NCBI GenBank assembly: GCA_963978545.1
Contig: OZ021727.1
Coordinates: 59,346,487-59,410,486, forward strand
Direction: 5' to 3'
Source: Linyphia triangularis
Lineage: Eukaryota; Arthropoda; Arachnida; Araneae; Linyphiidae
Length of the DNA: 64,000 bases
Shown here: positions 34,596 through 46,428 of the stretch, piece after piece
Layout: each line of letters starts with the position of its first letter
Position numbering within the stretch: the stretch's first letter is position 1
Translations under genes and position numbers: made by a program
Notes under the pieces: model-generated
What the model was told of the DNA's origin: nothing
The model's database searches: none
Seen by the model: the letters and a program-made list of their open reading frames with translations, nothing else

Positions 34596-37423
34596 ACTTT
34601 TCAGAAATAAAACATGAAATGTGGTAATAGATTTTGCAGCTTTTATCGTAATAATTTATTTAACAAATATATACAGCTTCATTACTACATATTTTAATGA
34701 ATGAATAAGAATACATTGCGTTTTGTATCTTATGTTTTATTCGTTACGATTCGCAAAGAGTACTCAATTGAAGGAAATAATAGAGGGCGCTAGTAATTAA
34801 TTACACTAGTATAACTTGCTAATATTTACGGCAACATTTAAACACGTAAACATGCAATGCATTAAACATTTTCTCATATATGACATTAATCAATTTTAAA
34901 TCTTCATAAATTTTTATAGTACGAAAGGTACCGACATTCCACAAACTTATGTCAATACATTTTTGGGTTTAATAAATTTTAATTTGTACACCGGAAAAAA
35001 AAAAAAAAAAAAAAAAAACAGATTGTGACAAAAATATGTTTGAAATCGTAGATAAAAACAATGTATTTTTTCTTTATCCCTAAATAACTACATATTACTA
35101 TAAATGTTTTTCTCCAATTTTCTGTAAGCAATTTCTAAATGGGATTTATTTAGATAATTTGTATGAACAAATCTGGTGGTTTTACTTTACCTAAAACATA
35201 ACTATTTATGCAACTCTTGGCATGAAAACAATAAATCTTTTAATATTTAAATACACTAGATTTATAGTATCATGTAACCACTGCAATATACAAATACCAA
35301 TTCAAAATCGTGTTGTTGAAACGTACCTTTAATTTATATGCGGACACATAAAATAAGTTTACACCATTTATTTCTCTTATTTTCCAGGAAAACTTTTAGT
35401 GTCTAATTAAAGTTATATATTCATGTAGCCATCTAAAATGCAAACATCTCAATTTAAAACCGCAATTCCTTTGTCAGTCAGGAAAGTAATGAACATTTAA
35501 AAAACAGTAGACTCATTTTCGAAACACGACAGACACAACAGAAGAAAATGACTTGACAATTTATCATCCTGATATCTTTACATAATCTGGGACGGTGAAC
35601 TTTATCTGGTTTTAGCCGTTTCCATGGGATAATGATAAATCATTCTTTAAAACATTAACGCGAACTGCGAATCTTCGAGTTTTTGGATTGCATTCTAAAG
35701 CAGCAACAGAAGGGCTGAAATGTTTTCCTTATCTCCATAGATATAATGGGATTGTTGGATTTAAATCTTTTTACTCGTACGGATGAGGCAATCTTCTTTT
35801 TTCATTGAGAGGTAATTTATGGAGTTAGAGTACGGAAATTGAAAGTTGGGGAAACGGTAGCCGCTTGCATTATGCCCCAGTCAATCAATTTGGATTTTAC
35901 TCATTGCATTCCAGAGGAATTTTATGTGTTTGTTGCGTCCAATAAATATTTAACTTCTGTTAATTGTGTTTCGTTTAGTCAAGGTGACATAGGGTGTTTT
36001 ACTGATAAATGAGCGTAAAAAATTCAATTTGTTCATTCGCGCTTTTTATCGCTTCTAGACAACAGATAATTTTGTACATCTTTATGAAAGGATTTATTTA
36101 ATAGGTTTTACCCTTGCTATTCATCCAAATTCAAAATTGACAGTTTGTATTGTACTTTTCATGGAGCTAGAGGTGCAAAATATTTAAACATTACCGAAAG
36201 TTATTTTGAACAAAATCTGTAGTACATAAAGTTGTCTAAATTTCAGTAGTGAAATTTAGCTAAACAATTTCTCAAAGAAATCGCTTCGTATATAAATGGT
36301 TGATTCCTGGATAGTAAAAAAAAAAAAAAAAAGAGAGAGTTTGTCATAAGAGGGCAGATTGGACCCAAGTTGTAACAACCTTTTAATATGTGTATTACAT
36401 ACACGAGGTCAAGTCCCAGTTATATGTAAAAATTGACTTTTATTTTTGTACTGGCACAGTAAGCAAAGATTGTCAAGTGATGCTTTTAGATCGAATATAA
36501 AATTCAATTAAAATCAGAAATCGTCTCTGGATTGGCTTTAGAATATATATTTTGGGTAAAAATTGTTGATAAATGGTTTTAGTAAAGTTACAAAATTTTA
36601 AATATGCTTATATCAAAGAAATTGAAATTATATGAGTTACAATGCTTATTATATGAAAAAACTTACATCAAACCTTTGTAATATTATTATTATAATTATT
36701 TGAATGAGCGCAAAACTTCTCGTCATTAGGTTTCAGCATGACTCTTCCAGAAAATATATGGAATTTTAAGAGGCTTTCTCTATCAAATTGTTTTCAGAAT
36801 GTTATCATAGCTTTTATCACAGTCTTTTGATTATCATGGGTGGGTTGATCAATTGACTGTCATTTCAACTGTTTGTGTGTGATATGGCATAAAGTTCTCC
36901 TTGGAAACAATCGTATGTCTTCGTCAGGTATTTATTTCAATATTAATAGATCAGGTATATTATTCTGCCAGTCAATATGATTGATGTAAGATGGTGAATC
37001 AAACTTTACTGTACGAAATTGAAATATGTGGGACGTATTTTAAAGTTTTTTGATAACTTGTGGTATCCCAATTCGTCTGGCTTCCTAATCAAAGTCATTC
37101 ACCATTGCAAAAAATAAATTTTAAAGATGTGTACGAGCGTCTTTAACTTATTTCGAGTTTAAACTGATGCTGTTTTCCGTATTTACAAGAAAGATGAATT
37201 TCGATAACAATCCTTTTTGGAACGTAAGTCTTTGTGATTTGACTTTCCCGGCACATACTGAGATTTTTTCAGAAGGAGGATTCCATCGAAACTTATATAC
37301 CCAGAATTTAAATAGCACAGGATAGACATCGGGTTGAGACACTTTGCCAAGCAATTTGCATCATATATTTTAATGAAATATACTTATTAAAACCATAGAA
37401 ATGACTTTGTATCTACATGCTTT
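34093..37423. other. Probable upstream intron of the Dscam-like gene
   Basis: No exon is visible. An (AT)22 microsatellite lies at 34549-34592, a C run at about 34339-34350, and poly-A at about 34997-35019. The patch at about 35640-35960 is less AT-rich and has no long frame; it could hold regulatory DNA, but only composition suggests it. Confidence 0.5.
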
Positions 37424-38352
37424 ACATTGAAGTGCCAGAGAAACTGGTACAGCTGCCTACTATTGTGTAGGTTCCTCACAAGCATGCATAAGTACCGTAA
37501 CACGACGTGGAATGAACTCAACTAATTTTTGAAGGTATCCTGGAGGCAATTCACACCATGAATCCTGTATTCTCGCACTCCCAATTTGTGGGCAGTCCAC
37601 AAATTCGTAAGGGTTCGAGGTGAGGGATATTTCTTCTGAACAGCAGGTTGCAAGGTATCCCAGATATACTCAATAATGTTCAGGCCTGGGTAGTCAGAAA
37701 AGTGTTCGTGCCACCAGTCGGTATTAACTCTCGACGTGTGGGATGTTGCATTGTCCTTCTGGGATTGTCCAAGTTCGTCGGAATGCACAATGCATATGAA
37801 GGGGTGTAAGTTATCTGACAGGATGCTTACGGACATGTCACCTGTCAGAGTCATCTCTAGATGTATCATGGTCCCATATCCCTCCGACAATACATTCTTC
37901 ATACCATTACAGAAGATCCACCAACCCAAATGAGGCATAAAGCTTTATGAGTCAACTATTGTGCACGAGGGTCTTCGACTCCAAAAGCTCTTACCAATGA
38001 TGGTCCTTTGAACAGTTTGCCCACTGACACTAGTTGATGTCCTAGCACTAAAATACATGGAAAGTTTTGCACGCCTATTTCATTTAAGGATTCTTGTATA
38101 TTGTCGATGTTCCCTAATTATTTTTTTGGTCGAACTGATGTTGGATATTAGATGTTTCCTCGGGTACCCGATATTCTGTCGTGAAATGGTGGTACGCGAT
38201 AATCCAAATTTCATTGATATCTCAGAGATTTTGTGTCCAATCTCTGGTGCGCCGACCATAAGGCCCCGCTCAAAGCCACTTAAACCTTGGTAACAATCTC
38301 ACAGCTTTGTCAGACATCTGTTTTCTTGTGAAGTCTCGGCCGACCGCATCAT
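37424..38352 (-). mobile_element. Tc1-like transposon remnant
   Basis: The left end near 37424 (CATTGAAGTGCCAGAGAAAC, preceded by TA) resembles Tc1-type terminal repeats. The body is a full-length but broken transposase on the minus strand. I could not find a matching inverted repeat after 38352, so the right end is lost or too diverged; the real element may extend a little further. Confidence 0.75.
37522..38352 (-). pseudogene. Tc1-like transposase, broken
   Basis: Read on the minus strand from an ATG at 38352, about 277 codons reach the stop at 37522, the expected size. The N-terminal helix-turn-helix region reads GLSGFERGLMVGAPE and FGLSRTTISRQ (about 38300-38180). The catalytic part has QKDNATSHTSR (about 37760) and LNIIEYIWDTLQPAVQKK (about 37660), equivalents of the second and third acidic motifs of DD34E transposases. 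Early in the frame there is a TGA (after CLTKL), and more stops occur before 37938, so no enzyme is made. The 138-codon frame at 37938-37522 is the C-terminal half. It would have excised and inserted the element at TA sites. Confidence 0.88.
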
Positions 38353-39464
38353 GTTGCTTTGATTATTTTCATACTTCAGTTATTTGTATTTGCACGCAAA
38401 TGACTTTGGTCAAAAGTGCAGAACCACGTTTTTATATTTGAGGAGAACAATAGAGGTAGCTCTTATAACACATGAGTTTAAAAAAAAAAATTAATGTGAT
38501 ATTGTTGATTTAAAATAAAATTAATAAGAGTTTTCCGTATTTAACATTAAGTAAAACTACGTACACTACAGGAAGTATATGTCAATCATTAATACCAAAA
38601 ATTCAACTAAAACAGTTTGTGTAAAAATCATAAAAATTGTAAAGGCTAAAAAAATTCAATTGAGACATTGTTAGGTAGTATAGCTATATTTATCCGAAAA
38701 ATTTATGAGTATTATTAATCATGGATAAATTTTTAAATAATGTGACAATAACTACTAAATTTGGTATTTCCTTAAGCATTGTTAAAAAATACTTATCCTC
38801 AATTTTTCAACCCTCATATAAACATTTAGTTCTTAATTAATGAAATTTTTCCAAGAATTATAAGATAGAAAATTTTACGACACTAACATTTTATTAAATT
38901 CTCCATGATTTAAAATACAATTGTATTACTTTATTTTGCGATAATACAAAATGTAAATGTTTATCAGTGACACATTCAATAAACAATTGAGTTATCTTAA
39001 ATGTTTTAAAAAATTATTTTCTGTATTTAATGTATAATAATTTGAATAACATTTTTATTTTTATTTAAAAACTTTCACCAGTATCTAAAAGTTTCACATC
39101 TTTATAAATATAACCTCAAGGAAATTGCCAGTTTTATTCTTCATAAAATAAACGTCATCCCATTCCATAACCTTGTTTATGAAAGAGTAGAAGGAGTTCA
39201 AATGAAAAAAGTTCACGGCTCCCTAAAAATGTCTCAGACACATGGACGAAAAGAAAATACGAGGAAATTATAAAAATACTCCTTGCGCGTGTTGGAGCAT
39301 TTATATTAACCGAGAAAAATTCTGGTTTCATCCAAATCTCAGATGGCAAAGTGCCAAAACTTTTCCCAATTCCCAAGTCACACGCATATTACTTTAAAAA
39401 TTTGCCGTAGTATCGGGCCAGCTGTTCACTCAAACGTCAGAAAACGTATTAACTAATCACGGGA

Positions 39465-39660
39465 AGACCTCATCCCCCAAAGGAAATGACAAGAGGGGAA
39501 CTGAGACTGCAGTTGCGGAAGAGATTGGTTCGAAGATGTACCAGCTGCTATGGATTTAAAGACTCTGGAGACACTTGAAGACAGTATTAGACTCCAGGAA
39601 ACAATTTTAAATTAGGACGTTGGTTAAAGAAGCTCGGGATAGTAGCTTAAAAATGGAGTT
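39465..39660. repeat. Local triplicated segment, copy 1
   Basis: First of three diverged same-strand copies (others at 39915-40105 and 40715-40860). Shared blocks include GAAGATGTACC-like, TTGAAGACAGTATT, CCAGGAAA and GTTGGTTAAAGAAG. In copies 1 and 2 one frame stays open over about 25 codons (EDVPAAMDLKT versus EDIPDAMNLKT), but copy 3 has stops and an indel. No gene is claimed. Confidence 0.7.
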
Positions 39661-39914
39661 GTGGAATAGTGGTGTAATTAGTATTTATTGGAGTATGAAA
39701 GTAGAGATTGCGGTGGCTGTAATTTTAAAATGGAGATTAGGTGTTTGAGTTTTAAGTGCATTCTTTAATCAAAACATATCTTTGCGTTAATTGAATATTT
39801 TTTGCTTGTTTTAAGCTTTTTAAGATTATCTTGGAATTTTATTTCCTTAAGTACTGTAGTATGGAGTAAGCTGTGTTCTCAAGTGATAGAAAATGTGCAA
39901 GTAAAGGATATTTC

Positions 39915-40105
39915 ACCCTCCACAGGAAATCACAGGCTGTAATGAGATTGCCATTGCGGTAGGAATTTGTTTGAAGATATACCAGACGCTATGAATTTGA
40001 AAACCCAAAAGACAATTGAAGATAGTATTGAATTCCAGGAAATAATTTTAATTTATGAAGTTGGTTAAAGAAACTATGGAGAGTACTTTATAAGAATACA
40101 ACAAG
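39915..40105. repeat. Local triplicated segment, copy 2
   Basis: Same-strand copy about 450 bases after copy 1, with similar extent. A SINE (40141-40284) inserted just beyond its end. Blocks GGAAATCACAG, TGCGGTAG, GAAGATATACC and GACAATTGAAGATAGTATTG align with copy 1. Confidence 0.7.
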
Positions 40106-40140
40106 TTTATATATTGGTTGTATCAGGCATATTTCATTTC

Positions 40141-40284
40141 TAGACCGTGAGGTTGAGGGTTCGAGTCCCGTGTAAGGCATGGGTGTTTGTAATTGTATGT
40201 TGGCTTGTCAAATGATGAATGTTTCGGTGCGTTATAGCCCTCGTGTTGATGACGGCGCCAGATAATCTGATAACAACAACCAAC
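40141..40284 (+). mobile_element. tRNA-derived SINE, copy 1
   Basis: The segment starts TAGACCGTGAGG, contains a perfect RNA polymerase III B box (GGTTCGAGTCC at about 40157-40167), then a family body with GCCCTCGTGTTGATGACGGC, and ends in AAC repeats. Imperfect target duplications of about 17 bases flank it (40124-40140 and 40285-40301, both starting CAGGCATATT), so it moved by LINE-type retroposition. No A box is visible at the 5' end. It matches the copy at 63137-63282 along its whole length. Confidence 0.88.
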
Positions 40285-40714
40285 CAGGCATATTCCATCT
40301 CAACAACTGCACGAGACTTAGCCAAAATTTATTATGAGCAATAAACAAGGAGAAGGACTGCATTCCGTAATTTATTTCAAATGGAAGCTGTCTGTTTTTT
40401 ACCTTAAATTAAAGCAATTCTGGAAATATCTTACCAGACAGCACGATAACATCAGAAACAAGTCTATCTGTTTCACAAGTCAAACTGTCTATCTTACTTA
40501 CTAATTTTGAAAAGTAGTGGCAACAGCGATATAATTATTTTTAATGACTTATGTTGGTGTTGTGTAGTTCATTTAATTTCGTTTTTAAGTATAATTTAAA
40601 TTATTTTACACTTATGTTTTATTTTCTATGGTTTATATTTGAAGTTCTGCTCTCAATTGCCGTAAAAGCATTTATTTGATCAATCTAATCCTCTAAATCC
40701 TGCTGTTTAAAAGA

Positions 40715-40860
40715 TTATTTTGAAGGCATACAATCTGGCTACCGATTGAAATGCTCCCAATACAATTGAAGATAGCATTAGACGCCAGGAAACTTTAGAA
40801 AATCGAGGTTTTAATTAAAGAAGATAAATAAAAGTAGTTCATAAAAATGGAATTGACAAA
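40715..40860. repeat. Local triplicated segment, copy 3
   Basis: The most diverged copy. It shares ACAATTGAAGATAGCATTAG, CGCCAGGAAAC and TTAATTAAAGAAG with copies 1 and 2. An inserted base relative to copy 1 breaks the frame that copies 1 and 2 share. Confidence 0.65.
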
Positions 40861-40864
40861 CAAT

Positions 40865-43800
40865 GCTATTATTTTTTACTATACACAAATAGGATTTAAT
40901 GGTCGTGGAGGAAGTATTTGCTTTTGAACATTGTAATTTTAGGTATTCTAATAAATTATTATTAAAATTTTAAACCATATTATAATGCTAAATATAAATT
41001 TTCTATACTATCCAGTCTGATATATGATCAAGTGTCAGGTGTTGAGGTTAACTACCAAATGATGACCTTCTATTCATATTATAACTGCAAAAAATGATGC
41101 TGCAGTTAGTCGGAAAGTTAGATAGGATATCTCAATATAAAACATCAGTCATGAGAATTTCATAATTTAATAAAACATCGTTATATTAGCATTTGGGATT
41201 AACAGTATTCCAAATTCCAAAGAGGTACCACCTTCCAGAAGGTCTTTCTACTCTCCAAAATTTGGATGGTTCTACATTTGTTATCTGTTGATACAATTTA
41301 GCATTTTTGTCCCAAATTTAGCAAAGCTGTGATACAGGAAATTGAAATCAAGTAGTTTTGCATTCTAAGTATCAATTTTATTTTCTAGCCATGAGTTGTA
41401 GAAGTTTAAGTTAGTAGGGTCCATGTTTAAGAAAATGTATTATTCTGGTCTGTACATTTATAATTCAAACCATACCTGAACCTACTGTAATTCCATGTAT
41501 TACTTTGTGTTTTAACAATATTTATGTGTTGTATATTCCAGAGTTTTTAATTTTACAGTATTTCATGTGTGTCTTCAAAGTCAAAAATTATTGTTTACTT
41601 ACCATGTTTGCAAATGCAGAAATTTGGTGTTTGATGTAAAGAATGTTGTAGTTTTATTTACTCTTGAGATTTTTATTACATTATTCCCTGAATATAATAT
41701 AATATAATATACTAATAATATAATATAATATAATATAAATATTACAAATTTTCATTGGGAAATACGTTTGTGATAGTTGTAAGATAAGCATTTCAAGTTG
41801 CTACGTAGCGTTATCGATACACTGTTTTTGAAGGAGAATGTATTATGTGATTCTAAAAATTTATTATTTGTGAAAATTACTTTCACATAGCTTATCTTTC
41901 ATAAGTTTGGAATTTAGGCTTATTTTCTAAGTGACAAAAAGTTTATTTTACTTTATTTATATTTTTAGTCTCAGAACTAACTATACGTTTGAAAAATACT
42001 TGAACAATAAAAAGTAATTTCTTTTTTATAAAACTTCTGGTTACTTTAAAAACACCCAAATTCTAACGATGTTTTTTAAAATAAGCATTGAAGGACATTA
42101 TTACAAATGCCGAAGCGTGAAATAGTTTCATTATGAATAAAAATATAATTACCCAATCAACGACGAAAGTATCACCTTCCCTCTTACGTATAAAAAAAAA
42201 TCAGCGGCTTTGTTATTACTTAAGTAAAGAGAAAATTAAAAAAAAAAAAAAAATACTCTGTTTTCATAAGGTGTAAAAACCAAAAGTTCATCATATCAAT
42301 ACACCCTTACAACAAGTAGGGTATGGAAATATGCGCCTTAATTATTGTAATAATTTCTGCTTTCAGGGCACAATTTCTTTATCATAACTCTTAGAGTTAC
42401 TTGAAACCCCTACAGACCCTTCAATGATCTGCGAATAGAAGTTGAAAGAGGAGAATCCGTAATTGGACGCTTCATTAAATATGATAGTTTGCGCTTTTAA
42501 AAGCGTAATTAGTCTTATTTTTCTTCCAACGGAAGTGTCTATATTTCGAAAGGAAAGTGAAATCGTTAATATTGCATTTAGAATATATTAATAATTACGA
42601 TGTTTGTAATGATCTGTACATAGTTGCAACGTGATTTTGTATTCAGATTATTCTGAATAATTTTGGTACGAAATGTATTTTCATCGAATAAGTTAATTAG
42701 CTTTTAATATGAATATTTATTGCTACTAAGAAATCTAAAGTGGTATTATGATTAAATTATTTTGAAATTTTTTTTTTAAAATTTTATAATCTAGATGTTA
42801 TCTGGAATTTGCTTATTGAATCCTATATCGATACATAATTGTGAATGGATGATTTGGATATAAATAATGCTGCAATTTCAATACCAGGAATGTGTTATTT
42901 TAAAACAATGTTAAAACACCAATACTGTTAAATGCTCTGATTTTCAAATAGGTATTGCCTACTTGGGATTATGTCAAAAGAATAATCCCTGCATTTGCTT
43001 CTCGAAAGATAGAAATACAACAAACTCGTGCCAAACAGGTTGACAATAACGTGGTAAGGAAAGCAGATGTAAAAAATTGTTATTTTATATTTTTTTACGA
43101 AAGATCTACCTGCTAAAGTGTTATGAAAGAGTAAATCTTAAATCAAGAAGAAAAATCTTAGGATCTTGGACATTTTGTTTGCATTTAAAAGGAGTATAAA
43201 GTAAGTACTTCGTAGTAAACCATAGTGCGTTTTCATGCAAAATATTTTCACTAGGGGAATAGGGAAATTAAATTGCCAATTGAGTCAGAAAAGTATCTAA
43301 AACACAACCTATACATATTCGTAATCAAACCAAAGTGTTATGTAAATACATAAATGTAAGACCAACGAAGCATCACTTGAAATTCTAAACTAAGAGAAAG
43401 CTCATGTATCTTAATTAAACTTCCTGACAAGTATTTTTGGAACGTTGCAATGCTCAAGCTCAAACGCAGTCTTTGCGTTTACACAACTCTAAATTAACCC
43501 TGGTAGTACTAATAAATTATTGCAAATTGAATAATGTTCTTTAATCAGGTTAAAAGTAATTCATAAAATGATTTTAATTCACACTGCGTTGCAAGGCAAA
43601 TTACACGAAAATCAAAATAGTTAATGATGTTTGAATTTTTTTTTTTTTTCATAAAATTTCCAAATAAAATATCCAGAAAATATACTAGAATGTTGTTCTT
43701 GATAGGTTTACTTGAAAACTGTTTTATAGCTAAGAATAAATGGTAACTAATCAGTGGAGACATGATTTGATTTGAAGTTATAATAAGAGTAAAGTCATCT

Positions 43801-46428
43801 CATAAAAACTATTAAAACTAGTTTATAGCTGTAATTTTAATATTAAAGAATTCTATAAGATTTTCTATACTTGTGTTGCTAAAATCTTTTAAACAAATTG
43901 TCATTTCATGTGCAAAATATAATGCATCATGTATTTATTTGAAATTAAAATTTTACTAAAACATATACTCCTGAAAGAATTTAAAAAACAGTCCTGAATT
44001 TTAATGATTAATAATTAATTTCGTGATTTATTTTACAAAGTCTTCTTTTGCAGTTTAAGACAACAGATTTATTCTTCTCCTTGCATCTGTTCCAACTTAA
44101 TTTGACCACACGCTCACTGCCCTAAACTTGGATCTCGCGCTCAGCAGAAGAAGATACAAAGCTATTAAGAAGATGAATGTCTAGGGGTCCCTTATCAGAG
44201 CCACACATGTGACCCAAATACCCTCGATGGCTCATGACCCACTTGGAACCGAATGTAAAAGGAGGGGAGGTAGGGAGGGTTGATGTTTTTGTAGACGAAG
44301 AATGTCAACAAAATTGAGAGGGGAAGAATAAGAGTTATTTCATTTACCCTTTATGGTTGAATTACCAGATGACGTCAAGAAGCTAGGAACAAATTGAATT
44401 ACGCATATTTACATTATTTCCTTGTGATTTAGAATGGGTTTTGGAAGGGGGAGATATAGAATTCTGGTATCATTTGTTGTGGTGGCATTAAAGAACTAGG
44501 CCGCAGATTGTGTTTTTGTTCTTTTCAGGGGAAACAATAACCTGAATTGTGGATATAGGGGGAAGGGCCAAGCTTTTTGGTTTTTCTCTTGGTTATTGCT
44601 CATAATGGTCGTTTAATCTGTGTATGCGTTACAATGTAAATTATTCATCAAAAATATGGAATGTAAATGTTTGCAGTTGGTTGTAATAGTTTTTTTTTTT
44701 TTTTTTTTTTTTTTTTGAATTATTTAAACAGTTTTGGCAGCAGTCCTGTGCTTGGCAAGTTGTCTTAAGTTGTATTGCAAAATTTTCTAGACAAATGGAT
44801 TGGCTGACCTAAAAGAAGTTTTGTACAGATTTTGTGAATTTTTCAAATTCAGTTTTTGTTAATTATTTCAAGCATTTTTACTACTTTCATAATCTACTTT
44901 CAAACAAATATTGTCAGAAAAATTGTAAAATAACAATAATTCAATACTACTGTTATTAATTATAATCTCAAAGCAAGTTTTATTTTATTTCACCATGCAT
45001 TCCAGTCACTATGATCTAAGTTTGAAAGAAGTTGAGTATCATAAAAAAAAAATCGTGGCTGTTAAATTTACTAAACTGTCTCAAAATACCAATTTTTAAA
45101 TTTTGTATATGATGAAAAAACGAAAAAATAAATAAATTTATACATTTTTGCTTATGTTATGTTTTGTGTTTTGGTATAAGTTGGAAAATTAATTTACTGT
45201 TAAGATAAATTAGTGTCCAATTAAATTCCAAATTTAAAGATGCAATCAGAAATATCTCTATACAAAATCTTAAGTATCCGTTAAAACTGATTTTTTAAGA
45301 AAAATAACAGCTAATACAATTACTAAAATTCTGAATACAAACAAATATATTTTGTTTTAAATTTAGATTACGTTAGCTAAAAATATTATTTATTTCAAAA
45401 GCTATTTATGACATTTTACTAGAGAAAGTGAATTAAATTATATTTGAGATTTAAGTTGGATTTTAATTTCACCTCTTTAAATACCTTAAATTTTGATACA
45501 AACACATACTAAATATACTTTCAGGTTGTCAATAAAATAATTGAATTTGCAATGAGAATTATTTTTAACATTGCACAGCAAAAAAGGGTCACATACCCTA
45601 AAAGAAAAAATGCATTTCATCAATTATTCAAAAATGCCATGCTCCTTTAAATAGAGATAATTTAAATAGATAAATACCAAGTGTTCAATAAGATATATTG
45701 CGACATGTGTTTCTTCTATTATAATTGGATGGAAAAATTTATATTTATAACTGGACATCAGATTCTAAGTTAATCGTAAAAATAGCCTATCTAAAAATAG
45801 GTCGCTAGATTTTCAATATTGAAGAGATCTTGGAATCTACTTTTCATAAATATTTTAGTGGAATCACATTATAAAATGCTGCTGCAGGCCATATAGTTTT
45901 TTTCAACAAATCATACATTTGTAAGTAGGTTTAAATATTTATTCAAACATTTTGAGGCACTCTCCTGCTGAAAAAAAATGATAACATTATTGTTATAACT
46001 TTTATTCGATTTCCTACTTTATACCTTGTACATTAAAGTTCGGTATACTTACTAAGATTAAAATAAATTATTATTAAAACACAACCTAAAGAAATGCCCA
46101 AGAATGAATTCATTAACATTGTATATATTTTCATGTTTTTTTTTTTTTTTTTTTTTTTTTTTCTTTTTTAATAAATATTAATATGATTATTTGAGTTCAG
46201 TAAAGGAAAATATAGAAGTAATTGAAGTACCAATGTTGAAAACTTCATTATTTAAGCATTTTTAGCTTTTTTTTTGGAAATAATTCACAAGTTGTTGATA
46301 TTTAAGGAACTATTATTTTTTTTCTGAAACTGATATTTAAGTTAGTCATGTTTAAAATAGTACACAAAAAAGCCTTAGTAAATAGAAGATTTGTTTTTTA
46401 AATTAAAAGAATGTTTTGCATCATTATT
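40865..46428. other. AT-rich region without a supported gene
   Basis: No gene is visible. It holds a (TATAA)n-type pentanucleotide run at 41691-41739, poly-A near 42237-42253, T runs at 44690-44716 and 46137-46162, and GC-richer patches at about 42340-42560 and 44060-44340 with no long frame. Those patches could be regulatory, but only composition suggests it. Confidence 0.55.

Noticed and set aside
40141..40180. Possible tRNA gene (also 63137-63175)
   Set aside because: Only the B box half is present, the rest does not fold as a tRNA, and both are bounded by target duplications as SINEs.
41691..41739. Possible CRISPR-like array
   Set aside because: It is a simple TATAA pentanucleotide repeat without spacers, in a eukaryotic genome.
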